A stretch of DNA of 64,000 nucleotides from Bettongia penicillata ogilbyi (GCA_023548195.1 JAJHZJ010000754.1:1054001-1118000); one strand, 5' to 3'; counted from the stretch's first letter, positions 45,598 to 57,930 are shown. Numbers and translations are program-made. Notes: generated from the sequence alone by a model not told the origin.

Positions 45598-47089
45598 CTG
45601 TGGAGCAAAGACAGGTTGCCAGGCAGTGACAGCTTCCTCAAGGCCAGGTATCCCCAAAGTGAGCTATTCCTTGTTCCACAAATCCTCGAGTTGGCTTCTA
45701 GGCTCTGCCCTCCCTTCTTGAATTTCTTCTTTCTAGACAGCCTTGGAATGACATCCTAGGCCCAACATGTGCAAGCAATTCCTTCTTAGTCAGCAGGAAG
45801 GGTGCAGACAGGCTGGGCATGGGGCCTGCTGGCCAGATGGACTAGCCCAGTTACTGCCTTCTCTTCCCCATCCCCCTGCACCCTGGGGGCAGCTCTTGGA
45901 TGCATGGAGCAGTTTAGCTAATCTCCATCTCGGGTTCAGCCTAGCTGGGGTAGGTGCTGGGCTTAGCCCCACCAGAAGAGGGAAGTAAGGACCTAGCCAG
46001 CCTGGCAATCAGAATGCCTGTTCCCAAATAACTTTCTGTGCCTCTCCAGGTCTTTTTGTACAGCCCAACTGGAAGCAGCTTCTTTAATGTCCAGTGGTGT
46101 ATGTTTAATACTTGCAGACCAAAGAAAGAACAGTAGCCTTAGCCTGGGGTCTATTCATTTACATTATGACTTTTGTGGGGCTGCAAGTGGAGCTTCCTCT
46201 GGAGGCCCGGTTGAAGCTGCCCTCCTAGTGTTCAAAGCCTATCTGAGGAGGTAAAGCCAACCATCTTATCAGAGCAAAAGGATGGGCAGTTTTCCCAGGG
46301 ACCCGGGTCTTCTCTGTCTCCTCACTTCCAACAGATGTTTCTGTTTTCCTGCATTACCCCTACTCACAGTGGGGCACAGGAGCATCCCGAGTCTGGGAAC
46401 CAAAAAGCTTTTGGGGGACAGTCATGGGGAGGGGTGTCTTTTGCTTCTTAAGTAATTCCTAGTCCCTCTGTAGCCAGTCTCCTTTCTGTCTCTTCCCAGC
46501 CCTTCCAGATCTTATTGAAAGGACCCTGAGTGACTGAAGGTCAAAGTCTTTTCAGTGCATGTGCCTTCTCTCTTCATCCACATCCATACAATGTGGCTCC
46601 AGCAAGGCCCAAGTGACAGCCACAGAGCTGCCTTGTCCTGCCTCTGTGCTCCAGTCAGGGATTCGAGTGTTGTCCCCACTGAATTAGAGCAGCTCCTTCC
46701 TGAGCTGAAGCTGGTGACTCATCCATGGACTGAAAAAGGGGATGTGAGCCAGTCAGAATGAAACCAGATTTCCCTAGTGTGGAGGTTCCATGATCCTCAT
46801 GGGAGCCCAGGGCCGAAGGCCAGTGGGGAGGAAGTGAACAGCCTGGGTGGAGGGATGGGTCCGAGGGGTCTATAGATGTCTCTATAAATGGCTTTTCTGA
46901 TCCCCTCTTGCTGCACGCTCAGGTCTTCATACTGCAGCCCGGTTCTTTCTCACTCCCTGTATCTCAACACAACTAACTGGCTCCCTTTCCCTAATGAATT
47001 AGCCCTGCTTACTTCTGCTCCAGGTTAATTGAAAGTCTGCCTTAACTCTTGTTTCTTCCTGTGAAGTGAGGAGTTGGGATAGAAGGAAA

Positions 47090-47250
47090 ATAACATCCTT
47101 TCCAACTCTCCATTTTACCCAATTGCCTCATGTTGCAGAGGAGAGGTTCCTTGAGGGCACAGCAAGGTCCCACAACAATAAGGGGCAGAACTGAGATTTA
47201 AACCCATGTCCCTTTGAACTCCTCACCCAGCACAAAGACCTTCTACTTAA
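47090..47250 (-). mobile_element. MIR-type SINE, antisense, eroded
   Basis: CATTTTACCCAATTGCCTCA, then GGCAGAACTGAGATTTAAAC CCATGTCC. Confidence 0.55.
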
Positions 47251-48454
47251 CATTTTATGAGTCTAACCAATCAGATGAATTTTGCCTCTTTTAAACCATT
47301 TTTTTCTCCAGGACACCACCATAACTGCAGCCACCCCTTCCCCCCACCCCTGAGGGTGAGATTGATTTTTGGATTAAAGAGGGGCTGAGAATTTGGAAGG
47401 ATTAGAGAGAACGGGATTAAAAATCTGGAGATGGGAGCCAAAGGGACCTTGAGTTGTGGTTGCTAAGTTTCAGTAAGCACTTTGCTGACCCCTTGCAGAA
47501 ACATAAGCAGATTTTGGAAGAAGGGAGTGGGGACATATAGGAAGTTGGTTAGGGAGTCTTTGATTTTGGTGTTTTTTGGGGGCACAGAATGAGGTGTGTG
47601 ACTGTGTGTGTTCCAGTGAGCCTTTATTGCCTGAGCCACCCTGCCCTGCCCTTGATGGTGCAGAATCCTCCCCTGATGACTGGTAATGGCCATCAGCATC
47701 ACACACACGATGCCTCTCTCCCATTGACAAAGGCCTTAGTGGTCATTCCCATCCTTTGGCAGCTTCTTCCCTGAGGTCATGAAGATGAGGAAGAGGCAGG
47801 CCAGCACAGTGAGGTGACTGGGGACAAATGCTATTTTATAGATGGGCAAAGAGAAGTTCGGAGGTGGTGTACTTAGGGGTTGCATAAACTGATGCCTACG
47901 GTGCCCTCCGGCTCCCATCCCAAAGACTCATCCATGGTCAGGGTTAGTAAATGTGAGAGGTGGACTTTGAACCCAAGACTCCTTGTGACTACACATTCCA
48001 CTAGCACAACCTAACCACTACGTTGATTTCAGGCAACTGTCACCTCTGCCTTCCTGCCTCAGGAGGCTGTCTGAAATGCTAGGAAGGTCCTGAACCGGGA
48101 CCCTCATTCAGTGCCCTTGCTTGAAGAGAGAAGTCTGTGGCCCTTCATTTACATCAAGAGTGCAGCCCCAAATGACTTCCGTCACATAAAGGTATATTGG
48201 GTTCCTTTTATGCAATGGATGCATTCCTGGAAAAAAGCATAAACCTAATCTTATTTTCAAATCCCTCAGGAGCATTCCCTTCGAGAAAAGAAGTCCTTCC
48301 TACTCAGTCTGTCTTCCCTTTCCCTCCAAGTAAGCTACATGGGTGCCCTGGAAAGGGCTCACCAAGGTTGTCTTACAAATTCAACTTCTTAGGCTGATCT
48401 CTTGGGGGAGATTTCCAAAAAGGTCACCTAGTCCCATTTTGGGCCCAAGAAGTT

Positions 48455-48690
48455 GGTCAGCAAGCATTTATTTACATCTCCTAGGCACTGAGCTAGACCC
48501 TGGAGACACAAATACAAAGAATGAAACTCCCTACTTGCAGAGGCTTCCATTCAAACGGGAGGCAAGTACTCAGCACAGATACAAAGTGAACAAACACATA
48601 TACGAGGCAGTTCAATACAAGCTACTGTGAAAGGGAGAAGGGACCAGGAAAGGCCTCTTACAGATATTGCCTTTACTGCATCTTAAAGGA
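48455..48690 (+). mobile_element. SINE (MAR1-like)
   Basis: CAAGCATTTATTTACATCTC CTAGGCACTGAGCTAGACCC and GAAACTCCCTACTTGCAGAG, then the ACGAGGCAGTTCAATACAAG segment. Confidence 0.7.
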
Positions 48691-48694
48691 TGAT

Positions 48695-48929
48695 TTTGTT
48701 GAGTTGTTCAGTTCTGTCTGACTCTTCATGACCCCATTTGCGTTTTCTTGGCAAAGATACCAGAGTGCTGTTCCATTTCCTACTCCAGTTCATTTTACAG
48801 ATGAAGAAACCAAAGTCACTTGCCCAGGGTCACACAGCTAGTAAATGTCTCAGGCTGGATTTGAATTCAGGTCTTCCTGACTAAAGGTCCTGATGTTCTA
48901 TCCACTCACTGTGCCACCTAGCTGCCCTA
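48695..48929 (-). mobile_element. tRNA-derived marsupial SINE, full length, antisense
   Basis: Plus strand: GTTCAGTTCTGTCTGACTCT, TTTTCTTGGCAAAGATACCA, CAGGGTCACACAGCTAGTAA and head complement GCCACCTAGCTGCCC. Confidence 0.87.
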
Positions 48930-49147
48930 AAGGAGGATGTCCAGGATATGAAAGATTTTAAAGACTAGATGAGTTTATGTTGATCCTGAAGATCAATGGA
49001 AACCACTCACTGGAGTTGGCCATCCATGGAAATGCCAAGGAAAACCATTTTGGCCCAAAGGTGTAGGATGACTTGGAGTGGATACTTGAGGAAAGGAGAC
49101 CATTTAGGAGGCCTCTGGAATGATATGGGGGATGAGGGGACCTGAAG

Positions 49148-49150
<3 letters not shown>

Positions 49151-49197
<47 letters not shown>

Positions 49198-49218
49198 TGT
49201 GTGTGTGTCTGTGTCTGT
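49151..49218 (+). repeat. (TG)n microsatellite
   Basis: Over 30 TG units, with TC interruptions near the 3' end; pure enough to be length-polymorphic and Z-DNA prone. Confidence 0.95.
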
Positions 49219-50344
49219 GGAACACCGAAACTAGGTCCAAACAGCTGGGCTGCTACTAACTAACTAGTTTCTCTGGGCCTCAAAGTGTCCGAGTCTGTAG
49301 CCTCGATGTCCATGTTTCCTACTGGAGTCCTAACCATAAATCCCATTAAACTTGGCCAATTTTCCACAGGATAGACACCTGAATCAAGAAGGGGTGGAAG
49401 GTATGAGATGAATGTAGAAAAATCATTGAGTACTCTCCCTCCCCCCATCTCTTCTCCCTGCTCCCCTCCTCCCCCTTCTTTTCCTCTTTGTCATCTGTAT
49501 TTCCTTCTCTGATTATAAGATTTCTCCCGGGTCATAAGACTAGTGAAATCTGCTATGAAGAAAAATAGACAAGAATAGGGTTGGGGGGAAGCCCTAAATG
49601 ATAAGAACGGGACACAAGTCAGCTGATCCCAAACCTAACATTTTTCCAGGCCTTGCTGTAGGGGTTCTGAGTGGTGGCTGGAACACTTGGGGCTACATGC
49701 TTTGGGGAAGCTCCCCTCTCCCTCACTTGAGTCTCCAAGAATTCTGTTTGTTTGAGGTTATCCCTCATGCCTTTTCCAGGGGCTTTCCAAATTCCTGCTC
49801 CCTGCCTCACCCCCTTAAAGTTTTGTCCTTGTTTTCCCATCAAATGGGTACATTTGACACAGTGACTGTCTGATGATGTATGGTTTATTCCTCTACCTCT
49901 CTGACAAGATCACTGGCCCCTTTTCCCAAGGCTTAGCTTCCTTGGTTAGCACAGCAGATCGTGTTATGAGCATAGAAAACTTAAAGGCATAGATTAAGAC
50001 ATGTCTGCAGCTTTAGGAAATACCTGGGCTGAGCATTCTTTGTGATGTCAAACCCAGCGTTGATGCTGCCTGGACTTTCCTATCCCCCAAACCTAAAATG
50101 GGAGGCCTCAGGAGTGTTCCCACTTCAGGGACTAAGAACGCTCAAGAACCTACAGAGCCTACCCCTATTGAGTCCATTAAAGCCCACCCAAGGTCATCTG
50201 TTTCAAAATCAGTTTTCTGATAGTTTGAGAGAACAGTTGGTAACAGAGACCTCTGGATGCCAGCATTCACACTGGGAAAAAGTAACTTCCTGAAATAGCT
50301 CCTCCCTTCCTTTGTCTTCAACCCCCTCATTAGAACCTCATTCT

Positions 50345-50480
50345 TAGGTTAAAGCTTGTGGACCAGCATGATGTAGAGACAAGTGGTTAGAAGTGGAATT
50401 GGGGTCCTAACCCAGGCACTGCATTTGATAAGCTGTATGACCTTAGATCTTTTTATCTGTAAATGAAACACAGTAACACT
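50345..50480 (+). mobile_element. MIR-type SINE, eroded
   Basis: CCTAACCCAGGCACTGCATT, AGCTGTATGACCTTAGATCT and TTTTTATCTGTAAATGAAAC. Confidence 0.5.
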
Positions 50481-51294
50481 AGCTGCACAGGTTTGCTATA
50501 AATTGGAATTCTCTGGCATTGACTCTGAAGTGAATTGTTTTAACATAGCAAGTCTGGGGGAGGGGGGAGAGGAGGGGATAAGTTCTCCCTAAGGGTAAGA
50601 AAGGTGATGACTTCCCAGATCATCATTTCTTAGCATCCTTGCTTTTGTGAATAATGAAAACTGATTGGGACGTTGATGTTTGGAGGTCAGCATGGGAGAG
50701 GGCAGGAGGTCTGAATAAGAGCATCTTCAGAGGCCAGCTCCCCATCCACATGGAGTTATAATATTTGAAAGGATTAGAAACAGAAGAAGGGGAAAACATT
50801 CCAAGAACTCTGCCCCTAAATTCTCAGGCTCAGGAATGTAATCTCTTGCACCCGATGCTTCCTCTGAGCTCAGACGCTTGGCTCTGCCAACTCTAAGGGA
50901 GGAAGGGATCACAGCTCTCATCACCACCACCCCCTGCTCCGTCCTCCAGGGCTAACTCAGGGTGTTGTGCCTAAATCCCAGATGCAGCAGAGATTTTGCA
51001 CCTCCTTCCTGCATAGTCTCTGAGTACCTGGTGGACTGCCAGAAAAGCCCAGGACAAGAGCCCTATTCTTTCTACCTCTGTTTCTACACTATCCTCCTCC
51101 TCCAGAACTCTGCACACAGGGTCAATCACTGCTGTCCAGCCAGGTTATGAAACAAGCAATCCAACAGACTCCAAGTGCTCATCCTGCTGGGCACACTGTG
51201 CCCCCCACAACTACCTGGTTTCAGGGGCAAGCAAAGTCTTTGCCTGGACTGATGTGTCCAGTGGTACAGCTCTGCACTCTTCAGTTCCTTCAGA

Positions 51295-51560
51295 GAATCA
51301 ACCAATCGGCATGCATTTATGAAATGCCTACTGTGTACCAGGCACTGTGTTAGGTTCTAGGGGAAAAAAAGAAGAAACTTTGCCCACTATTTTTTTAAGG
51401 GGAAAATGTATAAATAAAAGTGCCAACAATTAATAAAAGATAAATGGGGGTGGGGGGGGAGGGGAAGTATCAGGCATTACTGGCAGTGAGTGGGCCAGGA
51501 AAGGCTGGGGAGAAGCTAGAACTGAGTAGGATTCTGGGAAGTGGAGGGTAGCAGAGGAGG
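51295..51560 (+). mobile_element. SINE (MAR1-like)
   Basis: ATGCATTTATGAAATGCCTA CTGTGTACCAGGCACTGTGT, with an A/G-rich middle and the GGCCAGGAAAGGCTGGGGAG segment. Confidence 0.6.
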
Positions 51561-51704
51561 ATTGGACGTGATTGAAAAGGGACTGAACACTTTGTAATAG
51601 GCCATGCAAGTGGACTCATAGCAAGGAGAGAGCAGGACTATGTCTTCTAGGTCTTCCACTGACATCCAGCATAGGGCATACACAGCGTGCACTTAACAAA
51701 TGCT

Positions 51705-51885
51705 TGCCAGGTAGGCAGTGGGAAGGACTTTGGATTTAGACAGAGGACCTGGATTCAAATTCTGACTGTCCCTTTCCTGTGTGGTCTTAAGTCTTTCCCA
51801 GTTTCCTCTTCCGTAGGTATGGGGTTTTCCTGGATGGTCTCTGAGGCTCCTTTTGGCTCTAAACCTACTGTCCTACGTGTGTCTT
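51705..51885 (+). mobile_element. MIR-class SINE
   Basis: GACAGAGGACCTGGATTCAA ATTCTGAC, then TTTCCTCTTCCGTAGGTATG and GATGGTCTCTGAGGCTCCTT. Confidence 0.7.
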
Positions 51886-51984
51886 CAGTGCCCACTGAAT
51901 GAAGGAGAAAGACAGTCATTTATGTGGAAAAACCTAGGATCCTAGGCAAGTTACTTCTCTCAGCTTCTTCATCAGCATCAGCAA

Positions 51985-52195
51985 TAAAAAGTCAATAAAC
52001 ATTAAGCTCCGACTGTGTACCAGATACTGGGGATACAAAACAAGGCAAAAGATAGTCCCTTCCCTAAAGTAATGGGGAAGAGACACCAAGCGAATGAATA
52101 ACAGAGGGAAGATCCTAGAATTAAGAGGGATTGGGGAAGGCTTCCTGTAGAAGGTGGGAGTTTATTTGGGACTTAAAGGAAGCCAGTAAGATAAA
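51985..52195 (+). mobile_element. SINE (MAR1-like)
   Basis: TCAATAAACATTAAGCTCCG ACTGTGTACCAGATACTGGG GATACAAAACAAGGCAAAAG, then GGGAAGGCTTCCTGTAGAAG. Confidence 0.75.
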
Positions 52196-52269
52196 AGTAC
52201 CAAGCCTGCCATTCCTGGCCTGCTTCCCATCGAGGCTGTTTTAAGGATCATAGATAAGGAACTTAAAGG

Positions 52270-52395
52270 GATCTCTGAGGGTCCTCTTCATCATTTTACA
52301 GCCTCCAATGGCTGAACCTCTTCATTTTCCAGATGAGGAAAACTGAGGCCCAGAAAAGTCTGTTGAATTGTCCAAGATCACATATTAGATGAAAT
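52270..52395 (-). mobile_element. MIR-class SINE fragment, antisense
   Basis: TTCCAGATGAGGAAAACTGA GGCCCAGAAAAG then TCCAAGATCACATATTAGAT. Confidence 0.6.
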
Positions 52396-52724
52396 TATAG
52401 ATGTGAAAATGGTTCCTCAGCTCCCTCCACATAGACCTGTATGGAAGTGGGATGTTTAGTTTTTAGAAATAAGAAAGTGATCCAAAGGGATCCGGCTAGA
52501 CCTTGTGGGTCTAGATACCCAGGGGTTTCAAACCTGCTTTCTACCTAGCCTGTTCCTTTTACAGGATAAACAGACAGTCTCAAAAACCAACACTGTTTTT
52601 GGCCTGGATGCATAGCTTTCCCACCTGAGGGGGCCTACCTCCTGACTAGGGGCTGGGGGTTTCAGTCTGGGCTGAAGTGGTGTCCAGATGAGGCCCCAGG
52701 CCAGGCTAATAAATCCCAGTTAAA

Positions 52725-53095
52725 CTTTCTGTTGCCTGCAGGATTAAATATAAAATCCTGTTTGACCTCTAAAGCCTTTCACAACCAAGATCTTTATTCA
52801 CCTTCTACATTTTTGGATGTTGTTCCCCTTCACATATGCTGTGGCCTGGCCACGAAGTCCATGTCCTTGCAATCTGTCTCAAACAGAACTCCGAAAATCC
52901 CTTCTGCAGAGACCCTTCCTGTAGCGCCAGAGCCTTCCCTCTGAAATTATCTCCCATTTACACTCTATCTCAGATGTGCTTGTTCCATTGTTAAGATGTG
53001 AGAGATCTCTCTTTTCTTTTATATCCTGCACTTAGCACAGTGTGCTACAGATAATAATAGCTTAATAAATGCTTGCTGACTGTTGAGCGACTGAG
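52725..53095 (+). mobile_element. L2-type LINE 3' end
   Basis: TAAATATAAAATCCTGTTTG, TCTAAAGCCTTTCACAACCA, GAGACCCTTCCTG, TGAAATTATCTCCCATTTAC, TTAGCACAGTGTGCTACAGA and TTAATAAATGCTTGCTGACT follow the order of an L2 3' end. Confidence 0.75.
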
Positions 53096-54054
53096 TGAAC
53101 GTGATACTTGTTTCCTATGAACAAAAATAACCCTTCCTCATGGGCTTTTTTCAGCAAGAAAATATGATAGGAGGCAATCCTCCTCTTGGACCCTTTGACC
53201 CTTGGGCTCCAGAGAAGTTCGATTTTTATTTGAATGCTGAATATGTTTTCTCACATCTCTGAGAGGGAAGTAAACTGCCCTGCATGTCTTCCTCTTCTCA
53301 AAAATCAATGACACAGAGGGTTTGAGTCCTCTGAGAGTAAAGGGGGTTGGGAAGAGTCTTACATGGGCCCCCACCGGACCTCAACCTTACAGGTTACTGG
53401 CCCCAAGCTGGTTTTCCCAAAGGAAAATCAAATGATAATGAGGAACTACTTTCCTTACCCTGTAGGGAACAGTGGGGAGCCCAGTGTAGCCTAGTCCAGA
53501 CTGCTTATCCACCACCTCCAGTGACCTTGGCCAAGCCAAATGTAGTAGAGCTCCTTCTCAACCAGCAGGCCTTAACCTCATCATCCTCACCTCTGGCATC
53601 TTAATTATAATAGAATTTTATTTTATTATAATTTAGTTATGATCCCTTGGCGGGGGGGGTGGGGTGTCAACAAAGGACTTCACTTTCTGGTGACCTCATT
53701 TGGATCTTGTAATGGCTCCTGTGAAGGAGGCAGGCAGGGACCATTCTGTACCAATGGGGAAACTAAGACTGGAGAGAAAGAGATTTAGCCAAGCCCATGC
53801 TGCTCATTGGAGCAGAGATCAGAGCCCTTCTATCCCAGATCCATCTGCACCATTAAAGGAAAGACTTCACATCTTGAGATGTGAATGAACTTTGGGAACA
53901 TGGGCAGGAATTAAGCAGGTGAACACATGCCCTCCTCGCTGTTCCCTCTGCCACCTTTATTCCTTCACCAGCCAGCTGCAGACCCTCATTAAAATCTGTC
54001 TACTAGGGCATCTCCTGGGCATTTCTTCCTCTACACTCTCCCTCTGGCTTAGAA

Positions 54055-54215
54055 AAAAAAAGTCCTGGCTCTGGAGTCAAAGGACCTGGGTTCTTATCTC
54101 ACTTCTGACACTACTTTGATGACCTTGAACAAGTCACCTTACCATTTCCTCCACTATAAGGAACAGGAGGGGTGCTTAGCCTAAACTCCCACTGAGGTCC
54201 TTAGGATCCTTCCTA
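54055..54215 (+). mobile_element. MIR-class SINE
   Basis: CTGGCTCTGGAGTCAAAGGA CCTGGGTTC, GACCTTGAACAAGTCACC. Confidence 0.7.
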
Positions 54216-54284
54216 TCAACCCTGGCCTGGGAGTTGCATTGTTTTGTGCTCCAATGCCTGGCATTTAAGAGCTATGATGATTTC

Positions 54285-54475
54285 ATTGATCCAGAGAACT
54301 CCAGGATGAGAAAATGCTCTCCACCAATGCAGGTGTGCATCCTCTCACCAACTTAGCCCTAGAAAGCATAAATAATTTGTCCAGGGTCACATAGCCAGAA
54401 TGTGCCACAGGCCAGATTTAAACACAGGTCTTCCTGGTTCCAAAACTGGATCTCTACTGACAATGATGCTAATTA
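54285..54475 (-). mobile_element. MIR-class SINE, antisense
   Basis: TTTGTCCAGGGTCACATAGC, CCAGATTTAAACACAGGTCT TCCTGG. Confidence 0.7.
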
Positions 54476-54509
54476 CCTGTCACTTTCATGCCTTCTGCCA
54501 GATGACCAA

Positions 54510-54640
54510 ATTACTTGGCTCAAAAATTCTCAGTGGCTCTCTATTACTTACCAATTAAAAGTTCAAACTTGTCCTTCTACAATCTGTTGTTAACTGATCT
54601 TTTCAGCCTTATTTCTTATTATTTTCTTTAAGTTCTGCAA
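54510..54640 (+). mobile_element. L2-type LINE fragment
   Basis: CTCAAAAATTCTCAGTGGCT CTCTATTACTTACCAATTAA AAGTTCAAAC matches the L2 3' region order. Confidence 0.6.
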
Positions 54641-54814
54641 GAAGAACTGGAAAGCTGAGAAACTGACATTTCTTAACATGAAAATGGATTTCTGAGCTGT
54701 GTGTTTTGGGAGGCTATTTTTGCCTTTGTGTGCATGGTGCATGGCACTTAGTACGACGCCGTTCTGGAACTTTATCCCAATTGTTTGTACTTTCCTCTCC
54801 AAAAAAACCCCTAA

Positions 54815-55030
54815 ACTTTATGTGTATAATCTTGGAAAGGTCATTTCCCCAATCTAGGTCTCATTTTCACATTCTGTAAAATGGAGTGGGGACAGAGAAT
54901 AACGTGAATTGGGTTATATGACCTCAAAGGCCACTCTAAAGCTCTGTGAAGCTCCTATATCCCCCTCTGTAAAAGGAGCTTTAATGAGAATACCACTAAG
55001 GTCTTTCCCAGCTTTAAATTCTATGATTTT
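54815..55030 (+). mobile_element. MIR-class SINE
   Basis: TCTTGGAAAGGTCATTTCCC, TCACATTCTGTAAAATGGAG, TGACCTCAAAGGCCACTCTA AAGCTCTG. Confidence 0.65.
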
Positions 55031-55044
55031 TATGATATTTTTGG

Positions 55045-55250
55045 TCAAGTATCTTTAACCTGAGGCTCAGAGACCCCTGAGGGGTCTGTGGATAACTTTC
55101 GAGGATTCCATAAACTTGAATGGGCGGAATATGAATATATATATTACATCTTTATTTTCACTAACGTCTAACTGAAATTTACTATTTCCTTCCATTATGA
55201 ATGTATGCTACAAATCACAGTAGTATTAGACTTCACTGAGGGTTTCATGA
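55045..55250 (+). mobile_element. Ancient DNA-transposon relic (hAT/MER-like)
   Basis: GAGACCCCTGAGGGGTCTGT, TTTTATTTTCACTAACGTCT AACTGAAATTTACTATTTCC TTCCATTATGAATGTA. I recognise this as an old mammalian interspersed repeat; class assignment is tentative. Confidence 0.5.
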
Positions 55251-55284
55251 TACAAAAAAAAGCTGTAGACATGACTAATACGGA

Positions 55285-55430
55285 AATGTGTTTTGCAAGA
55301 CTACATGTATAAGTTATATCGAATTGCTTACCTTCTCGATGAGGGGGCAGCAGGGGAAGAGAGAGAATTTGGAACTCCAATTTTAAAAAATGAATGTTGA
55401 AATTGTTTCTATACATAATTGGGGGAAAAC
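55285..55430 (+). mobile_element. L1/HAL1-type 3'-end fragment
   Basis: TATATCGAATTGCTTACCTT CTCGATGAGG and AAAATGAATGTTGAAATTG parallel the 3'UTR of the HAL1-like copy at 6190-6290 and 6478-6500. Confidence 0.65.
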
Positions 55431-55734
55431 AAAATATTTTTTAAAAAAGAACACCCCTGTTACAAGTTCACAACCCTACTCCCCAAAATCCCAAGCCAAG
55501 TATTGGAAAGATACCTGTTTACTTCATTAAAAAAAAAAAAATTCTCTCCCACTGTGGCCTGCAGGGGTCACTCTGAGTCCTGGAAGGCTGGACAGGCCTG
55601 GGAGGAGAGATTTAGAGAGAAGGGTTGGGTTTCACATCCTTTCCCTCCATCCTGTGGTTCTGAGAAATTACATTCTCAATAGGATTTTTATGGAAAAGGC
55701 TGAACTGGGCATTGACGTTCACTTTCAAACTGAA

Positions 55735-55815
55735 ACAGGCTTTGCAGTGTGACCTTAGACAAGTCATTTAACCACTGTGGGTCCTAGTTTCCTCCATAAG
55801 AAGGGATGGAAAAAT
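55735..55815 (+). mobile_element. MIR-class SINE fragment
   Basis: GTGTGACCTTAGACAAGTCA TTTAACC then TAGTTTCCTCCATAAGAAGG. Confidence 0.65.
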
Positions 55816-55934
55816 GGAAACAGAGGACCTGATTTCAGTTCTGCCACTTTTTTGATGTGACTACCTACAATATGAAGGGGTAATTTAAAGATACCCGGTA
55901 TTTTGGATTGCAGCCAGATTGGATACCTGCATAC

Positions 55935-56100
55935 CTGTGTGCATGAGCCTACAGTCAGGAAGACCTGAGTTCAAATCCAGCCTCAGAAACCTACTAGCTG
56001 TGTGACCCTGGGCAAGTCACTTAACTCTTTGCCTCAGTTGTACCTTCACCCCAAGTGGTGAAGGTCACAGAATCAGACATGACTGAAGGAACTCAACAAA
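55935..56100 (+). mobile_element. tRNA-derived marsupial SINE, internally shortened
   Basis: CAGTCAGGAAGACCTGAGTT, GTGTGACCCTGGGCAAGTCA, GACATGACTGAAGGAACTCA ACAAAA tail. Confidence 0.85.
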
Positions 56101-56334
56101 ATCCAGAGGAGCTAACAGCTCCAGTGTACAATAGTGGCCTCCGAAATTAGGGATCACCTCCAAGGTACTCTCTGTTCCACGGCCTGCCCTTTCTCCTTCC
56201 ACTGGGTCAGTTCCTGCCTTCACCACCACCATGTCCAGTCTTGGCAGAATCCCAAGAGGTTGAGTGCCCCCTTGTCCCCATGTTCTGAGATCCCTTCCAT
56301 TCTGTGATTATGTATTTGAGGAGGAGCCTATGGG

Positions 56335-56450
56335 GGGCAGCAGTAAAAGCCTTGGCCTTGGGGGTAGGGACCCTATTTCTGACGTTCTGTTGCTGTGCCG
56401 TGGACCAGTTTCTTGCCCATTTGTAAAAAGGGGATAATAACAGTTATTCA
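56335..56450 (+). mobile_element. MIR-class SINE, eroded
   Basis: GGGGCAGCAGTAAAAGCCTT, then CCCATTTGTAAAAAGGGGAT AATAACAG. Confidence 0.5.
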
Positions 56451-56719
56451 TAGATAATTATCTGTCTGTCTATCTATGAAATCTATTTTCAAAAGAAAAT
56501 GTATCCAGGTATCACCTGTCACTACTTGGGGTAGGCCTTGAAGGATTGATTGGAGTGGAGAATGACAAAGAAAAGAGGGCAAAGTAAGAAAATATGTGAA
56601 GGTTAACCTCTGGGGTCTCTGGAACTTGTGTTCATAACACATCCCAGAGAAGTCATGAAGGAGAGACTGAGTCAATCCATGAGAGGCAGAGAGGTCCATG
56701 GAGGAGACTGCAGCCTGCC

Positions 56720-56880
56720 CAAGCAGAGAAGGCCCTGGATCCTAGCCTCACACTACCTGGGTGATCTTGGACATTTAAATCACTGCCTCTTTCTGCACCA
56801 GTAAAAGAAGAGCTTGCAACTGAAGCCTCTGAGGTCCTGTCGCCTTGAAGCGCCGACGTCCTAAGGTCTGGTCTCAACTC
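56720..56880 (+). mobile_element. MIR-class SINE, eroded
   Basis: CTGGATCCTAGCCTCACACT, ACCTGGGTGATCTTGGACAT, GAAGCCTCTGAGGTCCTGTC. Confidence 0.5.
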
Positions 56881-57639
56881 TGGATGAGCTGTGAACTCCA
56901 GGAGTTATTAGCAAAGAACCATCCCAGGATTTGGGGGAACCTTATGCCCTCCCCCACCCCCTTGCCTGACTTTCACTTCCTCCAAGGGTTAAGTAACATT
57001 TAGAAGTCATGGACACACACACACAGACACACACACGCTCCCCTCCTGCAACACCGCACAGCCCTTCCCCCCAAGCCTGGGTGCTGAGATTAACCAGCAA
57101 AGCCGCTGGGCCACAGGGGTTTCACTCGGACTGCAGAGCCCTCCCAGCGTCCTTCCCCTCCCTCCCCCTTTTTCCAAGAGGCTCTGAATAGGCACCTGAC
57201 AAAATCGCTGACCAAACAACTTTAGGCAGACTCAAACAATAAATCCCCACTGGCCAAGGCCCGGGTTCCTCTTTCTCAGAATAAGAACTGGAGGAAGGTT
57301 GAAACCACCTCCCTCCCCCAATCCCCTAAGCCTGAGCACCCTGCTGCCCCATTGGAAAGTTCTTAGAGCAAAGAAGATTATCCATTGGAGGTGTCCAGGT
57401 CAGGTGGGCAAAGATGGCATTACCCTCCTTGCTGGGCCCAGGGCACAGGACTCTCCCAAACGCACACTGGAGAGAGCATGGATGTGGGAAGAGGGCCTAC
57501 AGAACGAAGCAAGACAGAGGACACAGTGATAATCCAGACCAAAGAAGGAGTTTTGGGCTGGGAGACAGGTCTATTCCTGGCTGGAGCATTAGCTCTTTTG
57601 AGCCTTGGCTTCCTTATATGTAAAGGTGAACTATATAGC

Positions 57640-57795
57640 TTATAATGTGATGGACCCCTTGGGCAGTCTGGTGAAGCTGTAGACCCCTTCTCAAAAGCAT
57701 ATACACAGGATTACAAAAGAAACTATATATTGAAATAATTATACATTTTTTTTAAGTCAAGTTCATAGACACTCAAGTTAAAAACCGTTGACCCT
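57640..57795 (+). mobile_element. Ancient DNA-transposon relic (hAT/MER-like)
   Basis: GATGGACCCCTTGGGCAGTC TGGTGAAGC, ACAGGATTACAAAAGAAACT, ACTCAAGTTAAAAACCGTTG: order of a known old mammalian DNA-transposon repeat; exact family uncertain. Confidence 0.55.
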
Positions 57796-57930
57796 ATGAG
57801 GTCTCCCAACTCTAACATTCCCTGTTCCAAGGTCCCTCCCAGCTCTGACATTCTGTTCATTGGCCTCTTCCAACTCTGACATCCTCTGTTCTAAGGCCCC
57901 TACCAGTTCTGACATGCTTCTGTGATTTTC
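57796..57930 (+). repeat. Tandem repeat, about 32-33 bp unit, 4 copies
   Basis: Each unit reads like AGGTCCCTCCCAGCTCTGAC followed by ATTCTGTTCxx. Units start near 57799, 57831, 57863 and 57895. The unit matches the 3' end of MIR-class SINEs. Confidence 0.7.

Noticed and set aside
56452..56476. Short TCTG/TCTA run as a microsatellite
   Set aside because: Only a few imperfect units; too short to list.
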